Under the pieces are notes generated by a model. The model did no database searches, had not been told where the DNA came from, and worked only from the letters and a program-made list of their open reading frames with translations. Of a stretch of DNA of 64,000 nt, positions 1 through 13,900 are shown in pieces. A program made the translations under genes and the position numbers. Numbering within the stretch: position 1 is the stretch's first letter; every line of letters starts with the position of its first letter. Source of the DNA: Pseudovirgaria hyperparasitica (Eukaryota; Ascomycota; Dothideomycetes; Acrospermales; Acrospermaceae); the NCBI RefSeq assembly GCF_010093815.1, contig NW_022985554.1:528999-592998 (forward strand), given 5' to 3'.

Positions 1-3000
1 GGGCAAGACTTTCCACATACTGCAGTATTTGCCGGCCACACCGAGATTGAGATCGAATCCGTAGGGAACGGGGTTTTGGATTGATGGGCAAGGGAACGTG
101 AAGGTCAGACGATTGACGCAACTGATGCACAGAGGTACCCGTGGACCTCAGGACGCGGTGTTTGACGAAGCGCCAAGAGGAAACCTTGGAAGCCCTAGGT
201 ATCGAACTTTTACTATCCGGGCCCCGCCCTGCTGCACCTGTAGAGCCGTCAAATAATAATGTCACCGAAGATGACACCCTATTCAATCCTTGTAAGAATG
301 ATGTGATACTTTTCACTGCTCAGTGGGAACCGGGGCATAAATTTAGCGTAGCAGCGGCAACGATCACGACGACCACAGGTGACAGCTTCTTTTCAGCTCT
401 GCGTGAAACCTCGGGATGGCGGCGCGACAAACGTGAAATATGGTAATAATTGTAGCCATTGCACTATCGGACAGGATATCGATGTGAGTGGGCCGCCGGG
501 ATCTGGAGATGCGAAAAAACGGATGACCACGCCACGGCAAGCGGGATCACGACTAATACTGAGTAGTGGGCAATTACTGGATTATTGACGTACTACAGCG
601 AGTATTCTATAACACACTCGCAGCATTACTATTCCAGACTCAGATCTTTATCAGACGGTGAGCCACGGCAGACCGTCAATCAACCTTGGGCTGATTGCCA
701 AGCTTGACGGCCTGGGAGGAAAACGAGAGTCGAGGTCTCCGTAGTCTCGCTCCAGTGTCCTTCCTCTCTGTCGCTGGATCTTTGGATCCTGCATGTCGCT
801 ATCGCGAAACCTGACCCTCGAGGGATGGAAGATTTAGGCTAGAATTGAATGGCAAAGTCTACCACGGGCGTACGCAGCCAGAACCATGTCTAGGGGCCCG
901 TATGACGGACTCGGGCGGGTCTCTGTATTTGGTTAAGACAGGTAACAAGTCATTAACTTTCTGGCCTTTCGCCCTCCTTCCGCTTTGCAGGCGAGGCTCT
1001 GGAACATGAGCGATAAAGCGACGCGGGGAGCTGGGATCGACGGCAACGACGCGTGATGGCTGCACTGGCAAATACAAGCGAAAGTGCAGTACGGCAACGG
1101 ACGGAATCGTGTGAGGAAAAGCATTTTACTGTCAGCATTGCATCTTAGCCACTGCTAGTCCAGTTGCCTGATTCGCGGATGAAGGGAGTGAACTAGTAAG
1201 TATGTTTATTACCAGCCTCGACGCCCAGCGGACTGGAATGTGAGAATATGAGATGGAGCAGATAATGCATTTGCATATCGATATTGCAACCGGATAGGGC
1301 TCCGTCCGCATTGGCTACACACGGAAGTGGCCAACTACGAATGATCAAATGCCTGTCTTTCATGCCGCGACGAAGGCAACACTCCCAGACGCTTATTCAC
1401 ACAGATGACGCCGATATGTCTTTAGTGATCAGGGATACGAGGAGTGAGACTAGAGTGAAGCCCGACGTTAGCGGACGTGCTGTATGTATGAAGTTTGTCA
1501 CTTGTGAAAGGGCCAGAAAGAACGATGTGACGATGGCAGGCCCAGGACCGAAAGACCCCACCATCATCCTTCACACACGAACAAGCTGATTTGCCTCGCC
1601 ACATCCGCACAGAGACAAAGCACGCGCGCACTTTTTGCAATCCTAACGGACCGGATGGACCTGACCTGATATTCTAGCTTGGCTTCGTGGCGGTCGTCGT
1701 CGTGGTTGTGACTATCAATCGAAGACCTATCCGTCACGGTCGGGCGTGGCGGTAATACTAGGTAGACAGCCCTGCCCTGCCCTGGCGGCTGGATGCTAGA
1801 TACAGTGGCAGCAACGAAGTCGCTGTGCTCTGTGCACAGGGCGAGAAGGGCTGTTTGACATTAACAGCAAGCCATTACTAAAGAGGATCCTAGATGCACA
1901 CTGCCATGTACGAGCGGCAGCAGTGAGGCGAGGGTGACAGCGACAGCGAGAGCGTGTGAGTAGTTGAGAGCATGAGCATGAGGCATGATGAAGGGGGAAG
2001 ACTGGAGACTGGCCAGGTGTCGCTAGGGGCACCGCGACTCGAGGGCAAACCTGTAACCTGTAACCTGTAACGACCGGGTGGGCTGGAACCTGCTAAGAGA
2101 GAGATGGAGAGAGTGAGTGAACAAGGGCTAGAGGCGCAATCATAGGGAGCAGCACGCAGTAAATAGCCTGTGGCCCCGAGATCAAACCGCCAGCAAAGGT
2201 CCTGACTTCAGACTATAATAACAATTAAGTACATGACCATTCTATACTTCCCCAGCATGCACTAACGACCTAGGCCGGCCAGCCAATCACGGATTGGCCA
2301 TTGCGCTGAGCAAGACGATCCTACCACTTCTTGCTTTCATCCCGTTAGTGATCAGCCCGTTGAAGGCATGCCCAAAAGCCAAAAACAAAAAGGCAAACGC
2401 GCTGTCGCCGTAGGGGATCGGAATCTGGCTGCGACAGCAACCTAGAGGCTGTACCTGGGTATGCTGTGTGCCAAGGACAAAAGGATGTGCCCGGTTGGAC
2501 AGCAACACCTAGCCCTCCGTGGATGCTCTTTTCCTTTTGGCGGCATGGTTCCGGTGCGTTGATCACGATGTTTCTTTGGTTCACTCTATCACGTCAGTGT
2601 CAGCATCAAGATGCACTTCCCAGTTGCATCAATCGGCGGTAAGTCTGGCATGAGCAAAACATGATCCACGGCCTCTTTAGTCAGGCCAACACACACGACA
2701 CACCGAGTGTGTAAACGAACGGCGACTGTTCTAGTCGCAAAGTCTCGGATAAGGAACATGGAATGGGAAAAGGTGATACTGGTGCTGCTTTCCGAACCCG
2801 CGCTATGCAGCCTCATGCCTGTCCGTCCTCACAGGCCGCAGGTCTGAGAGAACCGAGCTTTGATAAATGACCAAATGACCGAATGACCCTGTAGACCAGG
2901 TGGTCATTGTAACAGTGTCAGTGACTGAGATGCTGTAAACGTTTCGAACAACGAAGAGAGGCAGACGAGTACAAGCCACGACGGCCAGACCAGCTTGCGC

Positions 3001-5173
3001 GGCGCGGCTGATGAAGATGTTGCACCCCAGCTGTGTATGGAGTCTAGGAAATATACGTGGGTAGAGACAATCACTAATATAATTATGGAAAGTGATGATA
3101 CCTAGGCTGACGATAGTGTTAACCTACTCTACTAGTAACCAGCCGCGTATATTTTCCAGCAACCGGTGACCAGGGGGGTGGGAGGGTAGAGAAGAGGTCA
3201 CCACCTGAATCAATGCTTAATATTAATAAAAAAAATTGCTCGATGCTCAATCCTCAAGCATGCCCTTCTGAATCTGCGCCTTGGGTAGTTTCTGGACCAG
3301 GGGCTCAGGGGCGTGCGTACGTAGGTACCTAGTAACCTACTACCTATTACCTACCTAGCTGACTTATTACACCTGCAGTCGGTAGTAGGTTGCCTCCAGA
3401 ATGCTCCGTAAGCTGTGTTTGAGCATATCCCTTATCATCCATCCGATTGTCTTTGCATCCTACGATTCATACCGAGTAATACCCGCGAACGGATCACAGC
3501 AAACCGAGCGGGGATCCACGGTCAACCTTGCAAACGCTAACATACACATAGTAAGTTTGAACCCAAGCAGTGCACATTAGCACACGTACTATGTACTTTG
3601 TACTTTTGTAATTCCACAACTTCCGTAACCAAACCGCAAAGTACTTGTGTCGGTCCCCACAGAGTGGATACTAAGACTAATTAGGTATTCTGCCTCTGTC
3701 CGCAAGGTCTAGGTTGAGTCTCACAGAGTCGACAGGATGACTCTGCTTCCTCCTCAAGCCAGCAAATTGCATATTATGGAAGCGTGTTGGACGGCACAAC
3801 ATGCCTGCGCCATAAAAGCCCGAGTGCTCCTGGGCGGTGATAATATGGCTGGTATTGGCTTTCATTTCGAAGCATATCATCCCGTTTGTCCCATGCATGC
3901 AGTGACTACTGTGGCTGTCTGGCCACAGGCGGTGCTTTCTCCTGTGAATCGTGAACCGTAAACCGTGGACCGTAAATCTTGAATCGTGGAATCGTGAGTC
4001 GTCGAGCAACGGAGGTTAGTCAGTACTCCTTCCAACCACTGGCACGAATACGGCCCAATCCTGTCTATCTATGATTGCCAAGTGACCTACCTCTCTGTTG
4101 CTCAACCCTCCACGCACGCGATCCGCCGCCCTTGATGGAGGCGCAGGCGCGAATTTGGTGTAATGATTTCAGCGCTACGGTGCACAGCCAAAATCGACTG
4201 GAGACGTGACTGTGCCTCGATGAGAGTCGACGTGGGCCAGAGACAGACAGCACCAGCATCAGCCAGCCCTGCAAGTCTCCTAACGTCGCTCCCAGGCTCC
4301 CCGTGTGGTTGTTGGTGTTTGTATGGATGAGTGATGATGAGTGGCGTACGGTGTAATAGTTGGAGGGAGTATCTAGATAGCAGACACCTAGTAGCTATGT
4401 AGCAGGTACCTCCTCCTTCCATTTCTTAACTTTCCTTGCCTTTTCCTTTCCAAGATCCAGTCCGGGACCCCCCTCCCTCCTCTCGCTCCGTATAGTAGAA
4501 TGAATCCATTCCGGTTCATCCATTCCAGTGCAGCAGCAGCAGCAGCACAGGTGAGCAAAGTCCTTCATATCCCCGGTCAGTCTAGCACTTTGTACCGGAC
4601 CCGGCGCCCGCTCGCTTGCTTGACTTGACGCCAATGCCCCCAATGCCTCCAATGCCTACCCCCGGCGTGGTGGACGCCTAGGTGTGTGTGTTCTGGCTAG
4701 CTAGCTAGGTACGCCTATGTCTGCGCCCTCGCCCTCGCCCACCCGACCACACCCACGCCCAGCAACCAACCCCCCAACCCGCTCGTGCAATCACGACCTC
4801 GTTTGTTGGCGCCGCGTCTATCATCATTCATCAGTGCTTTTCTAACGCTCCATCAGCTTGTGCATAATATCCTGCAACCTGGACTGGGCCTCGCGCGCAG
4901 GCTGTGTGTGTGGTCCACCCCCCTCGCTCCACTCCACCCGTCGGCCTCCACCACAACAACCACCTCCTCCACCACCAACGTCGTCGTCGTCGTTGTCGTT
5001 GTCGTCGCCCTTTACTATTCCCCTCCCCCCCCCTAAAAAATCTTAGACTATTCGGAGCAGGGCACTGTCGGCGGTGCGCGGACCACTATACTCTCCACGC
5101 ACGCACATGTCAGAACGGGCCTGAGCTCATGTGTCTTTGTTCCATGTCTTTTTTCGCATTTGCTCCCAAGAGT

Positions 5174-5175
<2 letters not shown>
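1..5175. other. gene-poor left end
   Basis: I find no gene here that I can support. The longest open frame, at 141-446 (+), starts at GTG, lacks a recognisable domain and is not joined by convincing splice sites to anything else. It could be the tail of a decayed gene. Short tandem repeats are scattered through the stretch: three CTGTAA-type units near 2049-2070, a run of TAGGTA/ACCTAC-like words near 3320-3370, and degenerate decamers related to 'cgtgaaccgtaaaccgtgga' near 3944-4005. Strong C-richness appears from about 4730 to 5040. Confidence 0.5.
3944..4005. repeat. degenerate approx. 10-bp tandem repeat
   Basis: Successive words of the form (a)atcgtgaacc, gtaaaccgtg, gaccgtaaat, cttgaatcgt, ggaatcgtga and gtcgtcgagc follow each other. 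They read as a decayed minisatellite of about ten bases. No coding role is apparent. Confidence 0.45.
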
Positions 5176-5215
<40 letters not shown>

Positions 5216-5335
5216 CACATACACACCACACACACCCACACCCACACCCACATTCACCCACTCATACACTGACGCACACATGTTGATTTGACACACACAC
5301 ACACTCACACACACACATATCCTCCTGCACACTCT
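5176..5335. repeat. (CA)n microsatellite and derivatives
   Basis: An almost uninterrupted CA repeat of about 40 bases opens the tract. It then breaks into cacacc, caccca and cactca variants up to about 5320. Open frames through the tract give only Thr-His or Cys-Val low complexity and are not genes. Confidence 0.9.
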
Positions 5336-6080
5336 CTCCTGTTACTCGCCCTCACTTCACAATATGTCACGCTATATCCTGGCTAACGCCCTTCCAATTA
5401 TGCCTGGAACCTGCCGCGCCTGCGATGACCATTAAACCATGGCCATGGTCCACTCCACTTCATTAATAGTGATGGACGATGCACCTACCGACTCCAAGGA
5501 TACCGTTTTTATCAAAACAGTTACCTCCGCTGCCGCCATGGTCCATTGTCCACGCATACCGAAACGCCTCCTTCCGTCACGCTTCCTGCCTTGATCCATT
5601 CCCGGCCTTTTTTTTAGTTTACTTTCCTTTCATTGTCTTCTCAAACCTATCAACTGCCTAAGCTCCACCTTTCTGTCTTTAACCTCCGTGGTTCGTGTCA
5701 GCGTGTCACCATCCTGTGCCTTCCTACTTCCCATCTACATATCTGCCGGCACCCTCGTCCGTCGACGCCTCCAGACTCCTTGCTTGCCCCAGTCAAGCTT
5801 GTTCCCGTTTGCGGCCAGCTCGGGAATCTCTCCACTGTCCGCCGAAGCATCCATATCTCAACCTACTCGACCGTGGTTGTCATTCCAACCGGTGCAAGAA
5901 ATGTCGTGAAAGGCAGCCGCTACTCTCTCCTCCACCTCCTGCTGCAGAACCAACCACAAACCAAGTCACCATTGCCAAGAGAGCTGTCCTTCCCTATATG
6001 ACTACCGCTCTGGCCTTTCTTCCCACTCACCTCCAACTTACCTCACTTCACAACTGTCCCCCAGCAGCAACTGCCTCTCA

Positions 6081-8050
6081 ATGCTGTCCATGCCTCACGC
6101 CGTGGGCCGAACGCCCTTCGACACTCTCTCCCATCGCTCAAAGCAAGACCAGATCCTTCTACCGCTACCGAAGTCCTCATCCATACCTCCATTCAGCCAA
6201 TCCACTGCATACTCAAGACCACCCTTGACAACTGCTCCACCGACACCTCCTACAGACATGAACTTCCACAATACCAGCTTGCTACCTTCATATGCTCCTC
6301 CAAACGCCCACACACATTCTGATGCAAATTGGGGAAATGGAAGAGGCATGGAGGAGGTCATCAGTCAAGCAGGAATGGGTCCAGGGACTTGCAGCTTCCG
6401 ACCCGTACAAGAAGTGTCGAACTCCAGTAGTTCACAGTATGTTGCGTCGGGGAAGAACCATTCACGGAAAAGCTCGAACAATGAAATTGCGCCCTCATTG
6501 CAAATTCCAGATACCATCAAGACTCCACAGTCAGGAATGCCACAGCTTGCTGCAGAAGTAAGTGCGTTGGCTGACTTCAAATCTACATACGCTGACACAT
6601 ACTAGATTACCTGCCTGTTCTGGTTCGAAAGCTCTGCGACCCTACAGGAAGTCCTGCATCCAACTTCACCCCGAAAAAGACCTATACCATTGTGCCCGGA
6701 GGCGATGCCAAGCACTGGCTTTAGGAAATGGGTAGCTACAATTCTATCGACCACTCAAGTGACGCCAAACGTTATTCTCTTGGCGTTGATGTTTGTGTAT
6801 CGCCTAAAGAAGTCGAATCCCACAGTGAAGGGAAAGCTTGGCAGCGAATATCGTCTTTTGACAGTAGCGCTGATGTTGGGCAATAAGTGTGAGTCTATAC
6901 ACCGTTTACTATGACGCTAAGCTGATTATGGCCAGTTCTGGATGATAACACATACACCAACAAGACCTGGGCTGAAGTTTCTGGCATCTCCGTCACTGAA
7001 GTCCATGTCATGGAGGTGGAATTCCTTAGCAATATGCGTTACAGTCTTTTCACCTCCGAAAAGCAGTGGAATGAATGGCACGTGACATTGGGCAAGTTTG
7101 GCACCTTCTTCGACAGGGCGTCGAGAGTAAACATGGAGCTCGCACAACGTCTAAGCGGGCCATCGACTCCGACCTTGCTTGTTCCTCCAACGCTCCCAAC
7201 TCCCCCTACGTCTTCATGTCGTACATCGCCACCATTTGGACACAGCCAATCCCCGAATCACAAACTTCGTAACAATACTCCCTTGTTATACCCACAAACA
7301 AGCTCGACCGCTATCTCGCCCATCGGCCCGCTACCAGAGCAAGATTTCAGGCCTAACGGCCGCAAACGTAGTTACGACGATGCTTCTCAAGCTCCCCCTC
7401 CGAAACGGCTGCAACACCAATATCACCCCACGAACATCATTACCAACCCAGGAAGCACCGCGCAGATGATGCCGACTGTCGCTGCTCCAACTTTGCCACG
7501 TCTTCCTAACCTCTCGATACCACTCGGTCAATCTTTACAGTCATTATCGGTACCACAACTCCCACCGCCAGGCAATCGAGCAATGTCACTTGTCTACCCT
7601 CCCCCGAATCATTGGTCTCAGCCTCAAATGACACCAATGCCCACCACTACTACCAGCGGTCCTGTAGTCTCACAGGTTCCCTCTTCAAGTATGAGTGTGC
7701 ACGAGCAATCACGCCAGCTCAGTCCCTTTCCAGGATCTGCTAATGGCTCACCAAACTCGGTGCATTTCCCAGCAAGCCGTCTCTCTCCATCGTACTACTT
7801 GCAGCAGCGGCAATCACCGTACCGACCTGTTCGACATGTCCACACCCTTTTGCATCCTCCACCGTCCGCATCAATGCACAATCCAAACAGGAGCATGTCA
7901 AACGATCAGATGCACTATCAGCCTCTCGGCCGTCCGTTGACGGAACGTAGAGCTGGTACCCTCCCATATATGCATCATGAGGCTTGGCCGGTCACTAACC
8001 AATTCAACCAGTTTCCAGTACTTCCGCAGCCGGACTTTTCGCGGGTTTGA
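6081..8050 (+). CDS. CLG1-like PHO85-type cyclin
   Basis: Three coding exons, 6081-6557, 6606-6888 and 6936-8050, give 624 residues. The two introns are 48 and 47 bp, with GTAAGT..TAG and GTGAGT..CAG ends. A cyclin box starts at the exon 1/2 junction and covers roughly residues 160-300. It includes the block ITCLFWFE, the stretch FRKWVATILSTTQVTPNVI, a helix ending in YRLLTVALMLGNKFLDD, and TWAEVSGISVTEVHVMEVEFL. This is the pattern of Pho85-binding cyclins of the Clg1/Pcl group, which direct a cyclin-dependent kinase in nutrient and morphogenesis control. The long C-terminal tail is Pro/Ser/Gln-rich and looks disordered, as does the N-terminus. The ATG at 6081 is the first in frame after an upstream stop. 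Later in-frame ATGs (6090, 6258) cannot be excluded. Confidence 0.85.
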
Positions 8051-8845
8051 ATTTGAATCACTGTCCGATTGCAACGATTCCCTTGCAGCTATCCGCGGAG
8101 TCCGGGCGCAGTAGCGTCTTTCACTGGATGGATTTATCCGACACAGCGGACTAGCATTTTCTTTTATGGAGTTTCGAAAAATTGCCATGCATTCATAGGA
8201 GTTCTGGAGGATATCGGCTGTCGCGATTATCCCTTCCATTTTTCGGGTTAACGGCGTCTTTCAGACGTTTTATCATCAGCAGGAGCATCTGCATTGGACG
8301 GCGTTTATACATAGCTACAGGCTACATCTTTTTGACTTGCATTGTTACGAAAGGATTTTTTATATATCCCAGGAGTAGCGCAGTGCGCAGCTACTCCACT
8401 GGTTCATCCAGCTCTGTACGATTATGGGGATTCCTTGAGGAGGACAGAAGAACAGTACACAGCGGAAGATGTGCTGAAGCGGTGGAAAGTCTAATAACGC
8501 CGAGAGAGCCGGGACTCTGCTCAAGGCCTATCATACAAGCGAGTATGGACAGTTTTAAACAGCTGAGCCAATAGCCAGCTTTCCCCGATTGGCTTGATCT
8601 GATGTTCCACACTGCACTTGACGCCTGATCTGAGTGAGCTAAGCCTTTGGCATGAATGTGTGTCATGTGAGTAATGTGTGTACCGGCCATGGAGCTGCGT
8701 TGAGGTAGAGGAGTGACACTTCTTTAACGACTGCTTCCCCATCAGACAGACAGGCAGGCATCACCTAAAAGAGAGAGACAGACAGACATACATATGAAAT
8801 AAATGGATGATTGGGATTCTGGACGTGCTTGCTGGTTGAGAGGTG

Positions 8846-9168
8846 TATATGTGTGTTGTGTGTGTATGTGTATGTGTATGTGTGTGTGCATAAATATAGA
8901 TGACAGGAGGTAATATAGGCTGTGTTTGTTTTGTCGTGTCGTGTCCTGTCTTGTGAATGGATGGATGGATGAATGGATAGATGATAGATGAATATGTGAA
9001 TGAATGAATGAATGAATGGTCATAATGCACGTGCAATGCGCTATGCATGCAGCACTTTGGTTGTAAGATGAGTTTACGGGAAAAAGGGTCTTGTCTGGTG
9101 GTGGATATGGATATGGATATGTGTATGTGTATGTGTGTATGTGTGTATGTGTATGTGTATGTTTTATT
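8846..9168. repeat. TG/TATG, GAAT and GGATAT simple repeats
   Basis: Blocks of tatgtgtatgtg (about 8846-8890 and 9115-9160), gaatgaatgaat (8998-9018) and ggatatggatat (9100-9120) lie in a row. This is a compound microsatellite. Confidence 0.85.
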
Positions 9169-9300
9169 TGCTCAGCATGGAAATGGAAATGGATGCGTAT
9201 GATGGAAACAAATTTGTGATGGTGAAGCGTGAGTGTGATGATACGATATAGGTGACTGTTAGTTTCGATCATTATTACTATCGATATATCTCATTCTGTG

Positions 9301-9343
9301 CGTGGATGGGTGGATGGATGGATGGATGGATGGATGGATGGGT
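9301..9343. repeat. (GGAT)n tetranucleotide repeat
   Basis: About nine near-perfect ggat/tgga units occur in a row, flanked by gggt variants. It is followed by a G-rich run near 9410-9430. Confidence 0.9.
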
Positions 9344-10952
9344 CGATGGCTAGAATACTCACTCACGCGTTCGCTCGTGTATATCGCTCGCTCCTCTATA
9401 GAGAGAGGAGAGGGGGGGGGAGGGGGAGAGTTTATAATGGAATTACTTTTGCCTTGCTAATACGTACTATAGAGACACACGGGATGATGATAGTATGCTC
9501 TCTTTCACTTTCCTGTTTCCGGTTTTATACTTTTCTGCTGTAGTTGTTACGGGTAGATAGATGGGTACGTAAGTAGCTTACGGGTAAGTAGTCAATGATA
9601 AAGGATAAATGATGAACGATGAATGATGAATAGTAAAGCGGCGAGCTTGTTTCTGGGGGTTTGCGAGAGAGGAGAGGGAGGGAGTGAGGGAAAGAGGGAG
9701 GGGATGTGTGCTATTCCATATAGCTTATCGACATGGAGTTTTAGTAGTAGTTTCTATGATTTCCCTTGTTTTTTGTTGCTAGTTGTGCGAGTGGTGAGGT
9801 GGGGTAATAAATAGCGAGTAAAGACAGACAGAGAAGGAGAACAAGAATATATTTTTTCTCTCTGTAGAGTGAGGAACGTTAAAGGAGGAGGTGCTGAGGG
9901 GTCGCTTGCAAGATGATAGCAGGAATCTGGGGAATGATGTGGGTAGTGTAGTAGTACTAGTGATGCGGTTTATACGATCCGTGGTTCAAGCGTTCCAGTG
10001 TTTTCCGGTGGTGTTCCAGTATGTGCTCTGGCGGGATTTGGCGGGCGGGGGAGTGGGAGGATGTTATTATGGTATGGGTACGGTATGTGTGGGCATGAAT
10101 GGTACGGGAGTTAGTGTTTTGGACTTGTGGTTCTCACATAGTTACGTGTTATTGGAAGTTATGGAGAAAGAGACATAACGGGAAGTTTTTTGCTGTCTGC
10201 TGTAGTAGTATATGTAGGTAAAGGTGAGCTCGACGCATTACGAGGCTGAGATAGACGGCAGTAGATGGATAAGATAGACTGATGATAGGAGATTTATTCT
10301 CTGAGTGGTTTACAGACGGGCATGGAGTTTATTGGGATGGAATAGTGTTCGACTAGACGGCACCGTGGAGTTACCGGTGTGTTTTGGCCGGATGGATATG
10401 GATGAGGTTGGGTGACTGATATGAGCGGAAAGGTACTCGTTTTTGTTATTTCTAGGTGATATACGAAAGCTTGAAGGCAGTTGTGCTCGAGTGGAATGGG
10501 ATGCCCTCGAAGGTAAGTGAGCCTGTCAAGCTGGATGGAATATATAGGCTAGAAGCATCTAGACAACTGGCTGCTGGTAGGTAAGTTGGCCCAACAATCA
10601 TGTGTGTCCTCTCCAGCGAAGCTTGCAGAGTTGGGCTTGGTTTGGTGCTGCTCGAATGCATAGTAGAGTAAGTCGTGAGCACTGAACAGTTGTGCTTCAT
10701 GCCTTTATTGTAGCAGGAACATTCATCTAAAACTGTGCCGTTTACAGGTGGCACCCGGAGAGCTGATCTAGTAGGATGTGGGAAGTACTGGAAGACCAAG
10801 TGCTGCATACCAACAAACCATCGACCGAAGCACAAGTAAGAGGGTAAGTCACGCCATCAAAATCCAAGGTATGTAGGATCGTCTTGCACCATAACAGAAC
10901 AAAACACCAGAAGCGCCGATTCTTCTCAAGACTCTTTGCATTCCATGCCAGC

Positions 10953-13900
10953 TTAGCGCTCAAATTCCACAACATCCTCCCTGTCTCTCGTCGGACTCGG
11001 ACTCCTCGTCTTCTCCGTCTGCGACGCCTGTGCATTTGAAATAGTCGGCGCGCTTGCCTTACCACTCTCAACATCCTCCGTCTCCATACCCTCGAGCAGA
11101 TCTCGATCTCCTTCACGGATACTCCGCCTCTCCTTCTCGGCCTCTTGGTCATCCTCGTCGTCTTCGTCTCCTCCCACACCACCGTGTCGTGCGGCCTCAC
11201 GATCGAGTTCCTTTTGAGCCTCGTCCATGCGGCGCTTGACCTCTGCTGCGACACGCATGCCGTCGGATACAATGTTGTCGAGCATGCCACGGAGTCCTTT
11301 GCCGGGTGGTACGACGCCGCCGGAGCCAGGAATTGGAATGGCAGGCTTAGCGGTGCTACCACGGCCAGTTGGGTTGGCGAACGTGTTGAGGTTGGAAGAC
11401 GACGATGCCGACGAGGGAGCTGGGGCATCGGCTAGGCGGAAGGAGTTCGAGAAATCTGATTCGAAAAACTGTTCAAGGATTTCGTCGGCGAGAATGACCA
11501 TTCGGAACGTCGGGAGAGTGATATGCAGCGGGTTATTAGGGTCAAGAGCGACATTGGCAGCGTGTTTTTCAGCACGTGAAGAGGGACTAAGAGATTTGGA
11601 GAGTGTTTGTGAAGCTTGTGCAGAAGGATTGCTCGTGAGTTTAGGGGTGGAGGGTGCTGGAGAATCTTTAAGGTCGAGAAGATCTTCGTCATCGTCGTCG
11701 TCGCCTATGCTGAAGGCGTCGGGATCTGCTAGTTCTTCATCTTTCTTCTCCTCCCCCTTCTCCTCCCTCTTCTCCTGCGGCTCTACAGGGTTCCCAGCTT
11801 GGTTTACTGGGTGATCAGGATCGGCGTATTCAAAGCAGCGTCGTATGAAAGCAGATACACTACTGAGGAATTGCTCGTTCCTGCTTGGTCCGTCTGTGAC
11901 ATGCAGGTCTTGCATGGCAGGGGACGAAGTCGCAGGGCTGTCTATCCCTCTTCGTGAGAGAAATAGGAGTGCCTCAGATATTCGCAGAATACCTTCGCGA
12001 TCCACCTTGCCGTCTCCATCGTCGTCGTACAAGTCAAAGAAATACGCAATGTTCGACATGATGTCTTTCGTGCCCTTCACTTGCGCAAATCCAGTGACGA
12101 CATCTTGCAGGCTCAGTGAACTATGCATGTTGGTATCCCATCTCCGAAACAGTCTGTTCATGAACTCATGCTCTGCTGGCTCGGGTCCTGAACCCCAGGG
12201 TGACATTTGTATACTGCGACTGCGCATACTGCCACCGAAGTACGAGTGAGATTGAGAATCATGACCATTCAACTGAGTGGAGGTTGGAGAATCAGTCACT
12301 GCCCATCGTGCTAGGCCTGGGATACATTAGCTGTTACCATCTTTAAAGTTAGAATGCGTCTGTCATGAGCATACCTGCCAAGAACTCCCGAAAGCCCTCA
12401 TAATCCATCTGTGTAGGACTGGGCCCTAGTGCAACTCGACCCATCTCCACATCGTTGCCAGGGATGCCGGTTACGATCTCAGTTGCTTTCGCCTTCCCAG
12501 CCTTCGCTTTACGATCAGCTTCCTGTTGAATGATCTCAGCCCTCTGCTGTCTTTCGTAAAGGACCCCGTAGAACCGATCGTAAAGAAAGCCAAGGTCGTT
12601 TAGACTCAGCTTCTTACTCTCAGGCCCAAGATTACGTATGGACGTCCTCTTGGCGAAGTTCTCGATGTTTTCGAGAACTGCATCTTTGTGTTTCGATCGT
12701 TGCTCCGATATCGTATTTTGGGTGATCCCAGCAAATTCTTTGAACGCAACAACCATCAACTCTTGGAACCGTGTTACTGCCCGCAGCTTTGGATTCTCAG
12801 AGCGCGGATGTGCTGACTCATCTAGTCTTGCAAAATACGTCTTCAGGACTGATATAAAAGTGCCATCATCCGCGGCGTCCAGTAGATCTTCACCATTTAT
12901 CCTCAGAATGGCGAGTCCAATCTGGAAAAGCACTTTGGGTCCCTCAAGGAAGAAGACATCCAACACTCTAAAAGCAAATATGAGTGGCATTGAGTTGATG
13001 TAGAGTGAGAGGAACCACGGAAGTGACACAACTGATAACTGCACGTCCGACTTGACAAGGTGGTCCCATAGTATCGGCATAGTCTTCTCAACCAGAGATT
13101 CAAAGACACGTTGGTCTAGCAACGTACCGTACATCGTCGTGGAGTAGTAGCCAGGTAGGAGTCTATCGCAAAGAACAGATAAAAGGTAAAAAGCCTGAGA
13201 TTCGGACATGTATCTGTATAACTAGGTTAGAGCATGTCAATGTGACGAAAGGATGAGGCATACATTAGCAAGGCAGCGACAACTATATTCATTGCTTGGC
13301 AGTAGCCGACCTCCTCATTCGTCCAACTGTAGGCTGTAAGGACCCTTCGAAGCCTACCGATTCCTTCTTCGCTCTGGAACCCAGGATACTCTGGAAGACT
13401 GCGATTTAAGTCTTTCTCAATCTCGTCTATTGCCAAGGACTGCTGTCCGGAATACTTGGCCAATGTCTCAGTGTAAAGCTTTGGATTCTGTAGACGCAGG
13501 AAGAATGAACCTGAAGTCAGCTCCCATATTTCTGAACGGAGGCGATTAGGTAGGCCGACGCGAATTAACTTGTGGAATGTTGGTTGACGTATGAGAGTTG
13601 CGTTCCGCCCGTTTTCTGCTACCAATCAGATTCTCCATACTCGTTCAATCTGGGTCATGCTTCTCACCTTTGAGATACTCTCGCCATAGCCGTATCTTGG
13701 TAGCGTCTCGCAGCTTTCGCGCATTACCTGGATATCGGAACACCGTCCCCAGGCCTGTGTCAGGAGGATCTCTTTGCTCCCCTGGCCCAGCATCTTTATT
13801 CTCGATGTCGGTAGCGATCAGATACTCCGAGTAGCAGTCGTTCACAACTGAACGGAGGTTATCTGTCCCTTTAACGCCCTCCCTTAGACCCTTCTTCAGT

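Larger units (their letters stand above)
8051..10952. other. gene-free, repeat-rich spacer
   Basis: No supportable gene. The first 400 bases are probably the 3' UTR of the cyclin gene. The rest is strongly strand-asymmetric, G/T-rich on the plus strand, with (TG)n/(TATG)n, GGAT and GAAT repeats. Frames through it encode only His/Thr or Trp/Met repeats. The last few hundred bases before 10953 should include the 3' UTR of the minus-strand Rab-GAP gene. Confidence 0.6.

Noticed and set aside
141-446. 101-codon plus-strand frame at the left edge
   Set aside because: GTG start, no domain, and no supporting splice sites. It could be a relic but is not supportable as a gene.
4785-5332. Open frames across the CA repeat on both strands
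   Set aside because: They encode only Thr-His or Val-Cys repeats from the microsatellite.
5633-6228. Open frames of 122 and 177 codons upstream of the cyclin
   Set aside because: Random-looking composition in frames different from the cyclin exons; more likely 5' leader.
10742-11814. Long frames in other phases over the last exon of the Rab GAP
   Set aside because: Arg- or Ser-rich shadows of the low-complexity acidic tail of the real gene.
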